36,898 nucleotides of DNA from Limosilactobacillus portuensis. GTDB lineage: Bacteria > Bacillota > Bacilli > Lactobacillales > Lactobacillaceae. The first letter of the stretch is position 1. The number at the start of each line of letters is the position of its first letter. The translations under genes and the position numbers were made by a program. Location of the stretch: assembly GCF_014838735.1 (NCBI RefSeq), contig NZ_JABUXQ010000022.1, positions 1 through 36,898 of the forward strand, given 5' to 3'. A model generated the notes under the pieces. It was given only the letters and a program-made list of their open reading frames with translations, ran no database searches and was not told the DNA's origin. Positions 31,439 through 36,898 of the stretch are shown piece by piece.

Positions 31439-32041
31439 TTACTTGATTAATTTAAATTTCTCACCATCATTGAGAAAATCCTTATTGCCAGCGGATGCTT
31501 CGATTGAGCCGAATGGCATTTCAGCACGAAGCTGCCAACTATCAGGAAGGTCGAATGCTTGGTGAATTGCATCATCAATCAGTGGGTTGTAGTGTTGAAG
31601 ACTAGCCCCGATCTGTTGTTCAGCAAGAGCAGTCCAAACGGCTTGCTGAGCGCCACCGATTCCTTGTTCTGCCCAGTCGGCAAAGTTGTCTGCATAAGCT
31701 GGGAATTGTTTCTCCAATTCATGAACAGTATCAGTTTCGGTTAAGAATAAAATGGTCCCGAAGCCAGCCCGAAAACTAGCAATCTTTTGTTGGGTTTTGG
31801 CGAATGCCTGTGGATCCTTGACAACTTCCTTTAATGCTGCTTCGACAATGTCCCAAACTTTATCTGAAGACTTGCCAAATAGGACGACAGCCCGAACAGT
31901 TTGGCTGTTAAAGGCGGTTGGCGAATTTTTGATTGCCGTTATAATTAGATCATAAATTTCCTCTGGGGAGTTAGTTAGCTGATCACCGAGAGCGTAGATT
32001 GAACGCCGTTGGGCAGTTAATTGGTTAAATGCTGATTCCAT
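31439..32041 (-). CDS. Nitroreductase-family (Frm2/Hbn1-like) FMN oxidoreductase
   Basis: 200-residue nitroreductase fold protein. N-terminal AQRRSIYALGDQL is the FMN-phosphate Arg/Ser segment of the family, SPTAFNSQTVRAVVLFG is the standard second motif, and GIGGAQQAVWTALAEQQIGASLQHYNPLID closes the active site. The Frm2/Hbn1-like subgroup is about 200 residues, matching. It likely reduces quinones, nitro compounds or unsaturated lipids with NAD(P)H. ATG with GGAGGAATTACTT upstream. It is divergent from an HxlR gene with a 6-bp-arm inverted repeat (32069-32087) between them, a classic arrangement for a regulator controlling a detoxifying reductase. Confidence 0.9.
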   Translation of the reverse strand: MESAFNQLTAQRRSIYALGDQLTNSPEEIYDLIITAIKNSPTAFNSQTVRAVVLFGKSSDKVWDIVEAALKEVVKDPQAFAKTQQKIASFRAGFGTILFLTETDTVHELEKQFPAYADNFADWAEQGIGGAQQAVWTALAEQQIGASLQHYNPLIDDAIHQAFDLPDSWQLRAEMPFGSIEASAGNKDFLNDGEKFKLIK

Positions 32042-32068
32042 AAGTAATTCCTCCGTTCATTGTTTGAT

Positions 32069-32087
32069 TACTTACTAATAATAAGTA
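32069..32087. promoter_or_regulatory. Candidate HxlR operator between nitroreductase and HxlR genes
   Basis: TACTTA (32069-32074), 7-nt spacer, TAAGTA (32082-32087), perfect arms in the divergent promoter region. Size and symmetry fit known HxlR/DUF24 sites. Confidence 0.55.
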
Positions 32088-32154
32088 TAATTGATTGATG
32101 ACACAAGAGGGGAATTTTATTTCACCTAGTAATTATTAAAGGAGGGATAAAGTG

Positions 32155-32463
32155 ATGACTAAACAAGTTGAAGATTGTCCGATCGAAACCACCTTAAAAC
32201 AAATTTCAGGGAAATGGAAAAGTGTAATTATTTTTCGTCTCTTAGAACATCCCCAATGTCGGTTTAACGAACTGCAGAAGCTAATCCCTGAGTGTTCACG
32301 GCGAATGCTAGCGTTACAGTTAAAAGAACTGGAGCATGATGGCCTAATTAGTAAAACAGTTTATCCGGTAGTTCCACCTAAAACAGAGTATTCGTTAACG
32401 GAACGTGGTAAAAAGCTTAAGCCAGTAATTGAAGGGCTACAAGAGTGGGGAAGGATCAATTAG
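32155..32463 (+). CDS. HxlR-family redox-sensing regulator with conserved N-terminal cysteine
   Basis: 102-residue winged-helix regulator. It retains the DUF24 sensing cysteine: DCPIETTLKQISGKWKSVIIFRLL (Cys7), followed by the HTH FNELQKLIPECSRRMLALQLKELEHDGLI and wing VPPKTEYSLTERG. A second Cys is in the HTH. YodB/HypR-type proteins lose DNA binding when the N-terminal Cys is oxidised or alkylated, so this is a likely quinone/electrophile sensor. ATG at 32155 with AAAGGAGGG 8 nt upstream; a GTG one codon before is less well spaced. It is divergent from the nitroreductase and about 150 nt before an NmrA-type reductase gene. Confidence 0.9.
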   Translation: MTKQVEDCPIETTLKQISGKWKSVIIFRLLEHPQCRFNELQKLIPECSRRMLALQLKELEHDGLISKTVYPVVPPKTEYSLTERGKKLKPVIEGLQEWGRIN

Positions 32464-32552
32464 TCTGGATTAGTAAAAAAATTTAAATACCGCCTTTGAT
32501 TGACTGCCAAGTAAATGTTACTTGAGGGTAACTATCTTACACAGAAGTGCTT

Positions 32553-32589
32553 ACTTTTAATAAGCTCAAATCTCCTTATACTTAAAAGT
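32553..32589 (+). promoter_or_regulatory. Inverted repeat in the promoter region of the NmrA-type reductase gene
   Basis: ACTTTTAA (32553-32560) with TTAAAAGT (32582-32589) and inner TAAG/CTTA. It resembles the TACTTA/TAAGTA site in the preceding intergenic region, so the same HxlR protein may act at both. Confidence 0.45.
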
Positions 32590-32614
32590 GAACAAAGGTT
32601 AGGAGGAAGATAAA

Positions 32615-33271
32615 ATGACAAAGCAAGTACTAATTTTAGGCGCAACTGGCCAAATCGCTCAACACGCTATTAACGCGTTATTAAAGAATAGTGATGCGGA
32701 ACTATTGCTTTTCACTCGTCACCCGCAACATTTAAAGAATGTAGATGAAGGTCGAGAAAAGGTTATCAAGGGCGATACCTTGAAGATGGATGAGTTAAAT
32801 GCTGCTGTGTCACAAGCAGATGTTGTTTACGCTAATTTGCGGAACCCTGAGATTAAACAGCAAGCTGAAAATATTGTTAAGGCAATGGATAAATATGGAG
32901 TAAAGCAGCTTGTTTGGATTTCCTCAATTGGGATCTATGATGAAGTTCCTGGTAAGTTCGGTGAGTGGAACAATGCTGAATTAGGTGGTGGTCAAAAGGA
33001 TAGTTACCTTGGAACTTACCGCAGTGCAGCTGATGTTATTTCTGCTTCTGATCTTGATTACACAATTATTCGTCCGGCATGGTTAACAAATAAGGATGAG
33101 GTTGATTACGAGACAACAGAACGAGGAGAAGCGTTTAAAGGGACTGAGGTTTCACGAAAGTCAATTGGTAATTTTGTAGCAAAAATTATTGCTGATCCAG
33201 CTCCATATGCTCGTAAGGATTTCGGTGTTAATAAACCTAATACTGACGGCGATAAGCCAAATTGGCTTTAA
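32615..33271 (+). CDS. NAD(P)H-binding NmrA/SDR-like reductase
   Basis: 218-residue atypical SDR: LILGATGQIAQHAINALL (Rossmann, about 5-22), LFTRHPQHLK for NADP, ISSIGIYDEVPG, and GTYRSAADVISASDLDYTIIRPAWLTN, where the usual YxxxK is replaced by YRSAA. Related proteins in lactobacilli are induced by oxidative or electrophilic stress; the substrate is unknown. ATG after AGGAGGAAG. It is downstream of the Cys-containing HxlR gene with a repeat resembling the HxlR site in its promoter, and has a strong terminator. Confidence 0.86.
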   Translation: MTKQVLILGATGQIAQHAINALLKNSDAELLLFTRHPQHLKNVDEGREKVIKGDTLKMDELNAAVSQADVVYANLRNPEIKQQAENIVKAMDKYGVKQLVWISSIGIYDEVPGKFGEWNNAELGGGQKDSYLGTYRSAADVISASDLDYTIIRPAWLTNKDEVDYETTERGEAFKGTEVSRKSIGNFVAKIIADPAPYARKDFGVNKPNTDGDKPNWL

Positions 33272-33299
33272 TGAAAATAACTAATGCTGATAGTTAAAT

Positions 33300-33353
33300 A
33301 AAATAAGGCATCAATGACCTTCTGTAAAAAAAGATCATTGATGCCTTATTTTA
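33300..33353. terminator. Strong terminator between the NmrA-type gene and the secreted-protein gene
   Basis: AAAATAAGGCATCAATGA pairs with TCATTGATGCCTTATTTT (17-18 bp). Works in both directions between convergent genes. Confidence 0.88.
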
Positions 33354-33366
33354 GAATTGGGTAAAA

Positions 33367-33882
33367 TTATCGATATTGATAGTCTTTTTGGGCCATCTGG
33401 AATAAAACACGGTCGTATTTTTGAGTGCCATCAGGGAAATTAACGGTGAATTTCTCAAGGTTACCACCCTTTTCAATTTTTCCGGATGACTTCTTTGTTA
33501 TTAGTCCATTATCGATTGTGACCTTATCGTTCTTAATTTTGTAATATTTCTTGCTAGTGGCTTTGTTAAGGATTATCCGGTCAGCGAGATAGCGATTAAT
33601 TGTTCGTGGGGCAGCCTTTTCTTCTTTCGTGGAATCTTTGGTAATTACTGGTTTACCTGATTGATCAGTATCGGTTACATTAACGTAAGCAGATTTACCA
33701 TTAGTAGTAAAGAAGACATATTGATGCGCGGTTGTGTAACCATTTGAATTGATAAAAGTAACAAGGTAGACGCGGTTATTTAATGACTTTTGCGACATTG
33801 CTTGGACGGGTTTATCTGTAATAGTTATAGTAATGAGAAATGTCATCATGCTAACTAAAATCGGCAATAAGAACTTCTTCAT
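33367..33882 (-). CDS. Secreted hypothetical protein
   Basis: 171 residues that I do not recognise. A typical Sec signal peptide (MKKFLLPILVSMMTFLITITITDKPVQA) with cleavage predicted after VQA leaves about 143 residues. The mature part is rich in Lys, Thr and Asn with alternating beta strands (VYLVTFINSNGY, HQYVFFTTNGKSAYVNVTD, YYKIKNDKVTID). There is no sorting signal, lipobox or Cys. The pattern suggests a small extracellular beta-rich protein. ATG with a near-perfect GAAAGGAGG upstream, so well translated. Monocistronic and bounded by terminators. Confidence 0.75.
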   Translation of the reverse strand: MKKFLLPILVSMMTFLITITITDKPVQAMSQKSLNNRVYLVTFINSNGYTTAHQYVFFTTNGKSAYVNVTDTDQSGKPVITKDSTKEEKAAPRTINRYLADRIILNKATSKKYYKIKNDKVTIDNGLITKKSSGKIEKGGNLEKFTVNFPDGTQKYDRVLFQMAQKDYQYR

Positions 33883-34053
33883 GGGCGACCTCCTTTCAAA
33901 CCATTATCTTTATTATAACAGCTTAAATTTTTTTAAAGGTGTTTGGTGGTGTGGCAGTTCAGAAGCGAAACATTAGTGCTTAAGACCTGATAGTGTTATA
34001 GTCAAATTAGAGAATGAAATAATTAGATTTGTTGACTAAGGAGGCAGTAGCTA

Positions 34054-34290
34054 ATGGCAGAAAAGACTTTTACTCGCGAAGAATTAGCAAAGTTTAATGG
34101 ACAAAATGGTCAACCAGCATATGTTGCCATTTCTGGAACAGTTTATGATGTCTCGAATAAGGCTGCTTGGAAGGGTGGTAAACACCACGGTAATGAGGCC
34201 GGTCAGGATCTAACAGATGTTTTGTATAATGAGTCGCCTCATGGAGATAAGGTATTAAAAGATTTACCTGTTGTTGGTAAGTTGGTATAG
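34054..34290 (+). CDS. Small cytochrome b5-like heme/steroid-binding domain protein
   Basis: 78 residues, a minimal cytochrome b5 fold without signal peptide or membrane helix. FTREELAKFNGQNGQPAYVAISGTVYDVS is the standard opening, and KGGKHHGNEAGQDLTDVLYNESPHGDKVL contains the two His regions that would ligate heme (HHGNEAG and SPHG). Lactobacilli do not make heme, so it would depend on external heme or bind another ligand; heme binding is inferred from the family. ATG with AAGGAGG upstream, own terminator. Confidence 0.88.
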   Translation: MAEKTFTREELAKFNGQNGQPAYVAISGTVYDVSNKAAWKGGKHHGNEAGQDLTDVLYNESPHGDKVLKDLPVVGKLV

Positions 34291-34302
34291 AAATAGAAAA
34301 TG

Positions 34303-34352
34303 AAAATCCCTGACAATCATTAGAGCTAACGATTGTCAGGGATTTAATTTTT
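34303..34352. terminator. Terminator after the cytochrome b5-like gene
   Basis: AAAATCCCTGACAATC pairs with GATTGTCAGGGATTT, then TTTTTT on the plus strand. Confidence 0.88.
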
Positions 34353-34369
34353 TAAAATAATTCTGGAGT

Positions 34370-34400
34370 TGATGTTATAGGCTGACGGCTTCGCACTCTC
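34370..34400 (-). repeat. Possible fragment of the structured 3' element after the MetE-like gene
   Basis: Directly after the stop, in sense, reads GAGAGTGCGAAGCCGTCAG. The copy after asnS contains GAGTGTGAGCCGTGACG in an equivalent orientation. The match is short (about 17 nt with gaps), so this may be a remnant or coincidence. Confidence 0.3.
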
Positions 34401-35537
34401 CTAACCCCAAATCTGTTCTGCAATCTCTTTAACAAGCTTAATCTTTGCCCATTCTTGCTCCTCGGTTAAGATGTTTCCTTCTTCAGTTGAGGCAAAACCA
34501 CATTGGGTACTTAAGCAAAGATGGTCGAGGGGATGGAATTCAGCGGCTTCCTTGATTCGGTCAATAATTGTTTGGGGATCTTCGAGGTCGCCACTCTTAG
34601 AGGTTACCAAGCCAAGAACGACATACTTGTCATCAGGAACCTTTACTAATGGTTCAAAGCTCCCAGCACGGTCAGAGTCATATTCGAGGTAGAAGGCTTG
34701 AACATTTTCCTTTGCAAAAAGGTGATCAGCTACTGGTCCATAACCACCTTTAGCAGCCCAAGTTGAGTGGTAATTTCCACGACAAATATGAGTAGTGACG
34801 GTTAGATCATCTGGAAGGTCCGCGATCGCATCATTATTTAACTTAAGGTAGGTATTTTCGAGTGCTTCCCGGTCAAAACCAGCTTTGGCCATTGTTGCCC
34901 AGAATTCATCATCGACAACCATTCCCCAAGTACAATCATCAATCTTAACATCGCGACAACCTGCATCATAGAGTGCCAGAATTAAATCGTGGTAGGCTTT
35001 TGCAATATCATGGAAGAGTTCATCATCGGTAGGGTAGTACTTCCGTAAAGCAGCAATGTTTTCATCACCACGAACTAATTCGGCATAGAATTGAGCCGGT
35101 GCTGGAATACTTTGTCGAGGAGTGACGTCTTTACCATCCGTAAGACTCTTCAGAAATTTAAATGCTTCAACATCAGGATGACCTGGTTTGAAGGAAATCT
35201 TCCCAGCAACTTGTGCAGAGTCATTACGGGTTTCCTCATCGTGGAAAAGATAACCGTGTTCCTGAGTTGTATGCTTAATTCCCGCGAATCCCCAGAAAGT
35301 ATCAAGGTGCCAATAGCTTCGCCGGAATTCACCATCTGTAACAGCGTTTAAGCCGGCTGCTGCTTCCTTATTGACTAGTTCGGTAATACATTGATTTTCG
35401 ACTTCTGTGAGTTGTTCTTGATTAATCTTTCCTTGAGCAAAATCATTACGAGCTTCCTTTAGCTTTTGTGGACGAAGAAAACTACCAACAATATCATAAC
35501 GGAATGGTGAAGTAGTGCGAGTTGTAAATTGAGTCAT
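34401..35537 (-). CDS. MetE C-terminal-like methyltransferase (YxjG/YxjH family)
   Basis: 378-residue cobalamin-independent methionine-synthase-like protein corresponding to the catalytic half only. Opening FRYDIVGSFLRPQKLKEAR, GLNAVTDGEFRRSYWHLD, then zinc-site motifs THICRGNYHSTW (His and Cys) and LSTQCGFAS (Cys), with YDSDRAGSFEPL between. This group (B. subtilis YxjG/YxjH) is thought to methylate homocysteine or a related thiol; the methyl donor is not established here. ATG with GAAAGGATG upstream. The T-box leader upstream fits control by methionine availability through uncharged tRNA. Confidence 0.88.
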   Translation of the reverse strand: MTQFTTRTTSPFRYDIVGSFLRPQKLKEARNDFAQGKINQEQLTEVENQCITELVNKEAAAGLNAVTDGEFRRSYWHLDTFWGFAGIKHTTQEHGYLFHDEETRNDSAQVAGKISFKPGHPDVEAFKFLKSLTDGKDVTPRQSIPAPAQFYAELVRGDENIAALRKYYPTDDELFHDIAKAYHDLILALYDAGCRDVKIDDCTWGMVVDDEFWATMAKAGFDREALENTYLKLNNDAIADLPDDLTVTTHICRGNYHSTWAAKGGYGPVADHLFAKENVQAFYLEYDSDRAGSFEPLVKVPDDKYVVLGLVTSKSGDLEDPQTIIDRIKEAAEFHPLDHLCLSTQCGFASTEEGNILTEEQEWAKIKLVKEIAEQIWG

Positions 35538-35584
35538 ATTGAATACATCCTTTCTTTTTCAGATAAGTTCAGGAAATAAGAGCA

Positions 35585-35890
35585 AATAAAAAGCCCCTAG
35601 GAAAAGCAGTTTAACTTTTCCTAGGGACGTCAATTTCAATCAGTCAGAAATAACGTGTTACCACCCTATTTTGATCAGGTCTCACAACCTAATCCTCAGT
35701 AGGTACACCCGAAGGTAAACCTAGACGTTTTATCGGTCGTCAATCGTGAACAACTAACTAAATATAGCTCATCGTTCGTAAGTGCTCCAAGACCATCTTC
35801 GTCAAAGTCCTCCAGATTGCTTCTCATCTAACGCAACTCTCTGTGCTGAATTTCTAAGACTACTCATCTTTTCAATGCAATTTGTAAATT
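35585..35890 (-). promoter_or_regulatory. T-box leader of the MetE-like gene (probably tRNA-Met)
   Basis: Minus-strand AGGGTGGTAACACG (35651-35664) is the T-box core. Downstream is a terminator pairing CCCTAGGAAAAG with CTTTTCCTAGGG and ending in T's (35585-35627). About 220 nt of structured leader lie upstream. Methionine specificity is inferred from the gene; I did not identify the specifier codon with certainty. Confidence 0.9.
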
Positions 35891-35901
35891 TGATTGTCAT
35901 T

Positions 35902-35930
35902 ATATTAGAATATTCTCATTTTGATGTCAA
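35902..35930 (-). promoter_or_regulatory. Promoter of the MetE-like T-box transcript
   Basis: Minus strand TTGACA (35930-35925), 17-nt spacer, TAATAT (35907-35902). Confidence 0.65.
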
Positions 35931-36028
35931 TAACTAATCTTTATTATTTTAAAAATTAAGTTTAATCGATTTATTAACTGAACTACTACACCGAATGAAC
36001 ATATTAAATTAAAGATTTAAAAAGAATA

Positions 36029-36057
36029 TTGACAATTAATGATCGACGAGTTAAATT
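36029..36057 (+). promoter_or_regulatory. Promoter of the ketopantoate-reductase T-box transcript
   Basis: TTGACA (36029-36034), 17-nt spacer, TAAATT (36052-36057). Another -10-like TATAAT occurs around 36072, so the exact start is open. Confidence 0.5.
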
Positions 36058-36084
36058 AAAACACAATTAAATTATAATTATAAA

Positions 36085-36350
36085 ACACGTTGACAAGAAG
36101 AGTAGTTAGGATCATGTTTACAGAGAGTCCTTGGTTGATGAAAAAGGATAACCTGATGTTAATGAAAATCACTTTGAGTGCCAGGATGAAGTTAGTAATC
36201 TGCGGTGGGAGTAGCCCATTATCGCTACCGTGTTTAGTTATTATGACTGAACATTTGAGGTTAATGGTGTGAGCTATTAACGAATAAAAGGTGGTAACAC
36301 GCAGGAGCGTCCTTAAGGTTGATTAATCAATCTTTGGGCGCTTTTTTATT
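36085..36350 (+). promoter_or_regulatory. T-box leader of the truncated ketopantoate-reductase-type gene
   Basis: Core AGGTGGTAACACG (36289-36302), followed by a terminator hairpin (AGCGTCC with GGGCGCT, inner GATTAATC, six T's, 36306-36346). About 190 nt of stem I-type structure precede it, with AGAGAGTCC and GGTGGGAGTAGCCC elements. The amino acid is unassigned; branched-chain or methionine would fit the gene families here. Confidence 0.85.
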
Positions 36351-36424
36351 TATAAATTACCGATCAGCAAGAAAGCTTTATTACTGAGACTTATTGGTGA
36401 GCTAGAGAAAGGGAGTTGGATATT

Positions 36425-36799
36425 ATGAAGTTTACAGTAGTTGGTGCTGGAGCAATGGGTCTCCGCTTTGGTGTATTGTTACAAGAACAAGGAAATGAAG
36501 TTGACTTTGTGGAAGGTTGGCAACCACATTATGACAAGATGAAGGAACAGGGCGGGGTTTATGTTACTCGTGAGCATCAAAACAAACACCTAGTTCCCGT
36601 TAACGTCTATACTCCAGAAGAATATACAGCAACTGACGCAGACTTTGTGTTCTTTGAACTGAAGCAGATGCAATTAGACGATATGTTAGAACGGTGTAAA
36701 CATTTCTTCAAAGATCAGTATTGTTTAACCGCGATGAACGGGATGGGACACGTCGAGAAATTACTTAAATATTTCCCTAAGGCAGATTGTAAAATTTAA
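36425..36799 (+). pseudogene. panE: Ketopantoate reductase / 2-hydroxyacid dehydrogenase (PanE/ApbA type), 3' truncated by an IS
   Basis: The N-terminal Rossmann domain of the PanE/ApbA family is intact: MKFTVVGAGAMGLRFGVLLQEQG with GxGxxG at about 7-12, then FFELKQMQLDDML and AMNGMGHVEKLLKYFPKAD, the region just before the catalytic Lys. The frame then ends after CKI at a TAA at 36797-36799, about 124 residues against about 310 for the family; the helical substrate domain is missing. What follows looks like an insertion-sequence end and transposase start. The ATG at 36425 is set by AAAGGGAG. PanE-like proteins of lactic bacteria can reduce branched keto acids as well as ketopantoate, which would fit T-box control. 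Confidence 0.8.
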
Positions 36800-36898
36800 G
36801 TTGAACATTTAAGTAGACAGAAAAACCCATCAAGGTCTTTAATGGTGTTACCACAACATTCCATTAGAAAGAAGGACCTTAATGGGCACCACTATTTT
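36791..36898 (+). mobile_element. Left end of an insertion sequence (truncated by window)
   Basis: Immediately after the PanE frame breaks, the sequence changes to a non-coding end with a hairpin (AAGGTC/GACCTT and TAATGG/CCATTA, 36832-36880) and then a ribosome site and start codon. Such hairpins often shield transposase genes from read-through. The exact terminal repeat and target duplication cannot be defined because the right end is outside the window; an IS30-type element is my guess only. Confidence 0.6.
36882..36898 (+). CDS. Start of a probable transposase, partial at window edge
   Basis: ATG at 36882 preceded by AAGAAGGA encodes MGTTI before the window ends. Too short for family assignment; the call rests on its position next to the interrupted gene. 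Confidence 0.45.

Noticed and set aside
36090-36272. Plus-strand 60-codon ORF
   Set aside because: Lies wholly inside the T-box leader of the PanE-type gene; no ribosome site.

Overview
The window looks like a chromosomal segment from a lactobacillus, most likely a heterofermentative Limosilactobacillus-type species. I judge this from gene content: a YSIRK/LPxTG mucus-binding surface protein, L-2-hydroxyisocaproate dehydrogenase, PepC aminopeptidase, many T-box leaders, strong AGGAGG ribosome-binding sites, frequent TTG/GTG starts and moderate-to-low GC. No rRNA, tRNA or CRISPR was seen. Species identity is an inference.

Layout. 1-2150: LPQTG-anchored mucin-binding adhesin. 2171-8235: cation-efflux transporter, PatB-type C-S lyase, DUF3737 beta-helix protein, hydroxyacid dehydrogenase, the 3' remnant of a ClC channel, and ribokinase. 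8234-9104: NmrA-type oxidoreductase broken by a 1-nt frameshift. 9164-14068: a compact c-di-GMP/exopolysaccharide locus. One arm (minus) encodes a PgaD-like membrane protein, a PgaC/IcaA-like glycosyltransferase and a degenerate EAL protein; the divergent arm (plus) encodes a membrane diguanylate cyclase and a complete EAL phosphodiesterase. 14218-17169: asnA-asnS under an asparagine-type T-box. 17197-19146: orphan galactitol-type EIIC plus YagU. 19293-20101: DUF2975/XRE pair. 20157-25204: thiolase, then a lac-like operon (GH2 glycosidase, GPH symporter, galactoside/maltose acetyltransferase) whose first gene carries a 1-nt deletion. 25454-29205: NAD(P)-binding protein, PepC, MFS transporter. 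29287-30136: XRE/DUF3278 pair with two matching operators. 30184-33271: RibD-like reductase and a redox/electrophile-stress cluster (two HxlR regulators, nitroreductase, NmrA-type reductase). 33367-36898: secreted protein, small cytochrome b5-like protein, MetE-like protein under a T-box, and a second, divergent T-box driving a ketopantoate-reductase-type gene cut by an insertion sequence that runs off the window.

The most interesting structure outside the genes is a pair of long, related, modular hairpin elements. They lie directly after the stop codons of asnS (14218-14444) and pepC (27625-27858), in the same orientation relative to those genes and before their terminators. Each hairpin module is followed by a near-identical tag (GGCGAACACGTTT or a close variant). 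A different elaborate fold (9164-9318) sits after the last gene of the polysaccharide arm. Several genes show decay (ClC remnant, two homopolymer frameshifts, IS-interrupted dehydrogenase); the two homopolymer changes need read-level confirmation because they could be assembly errors.
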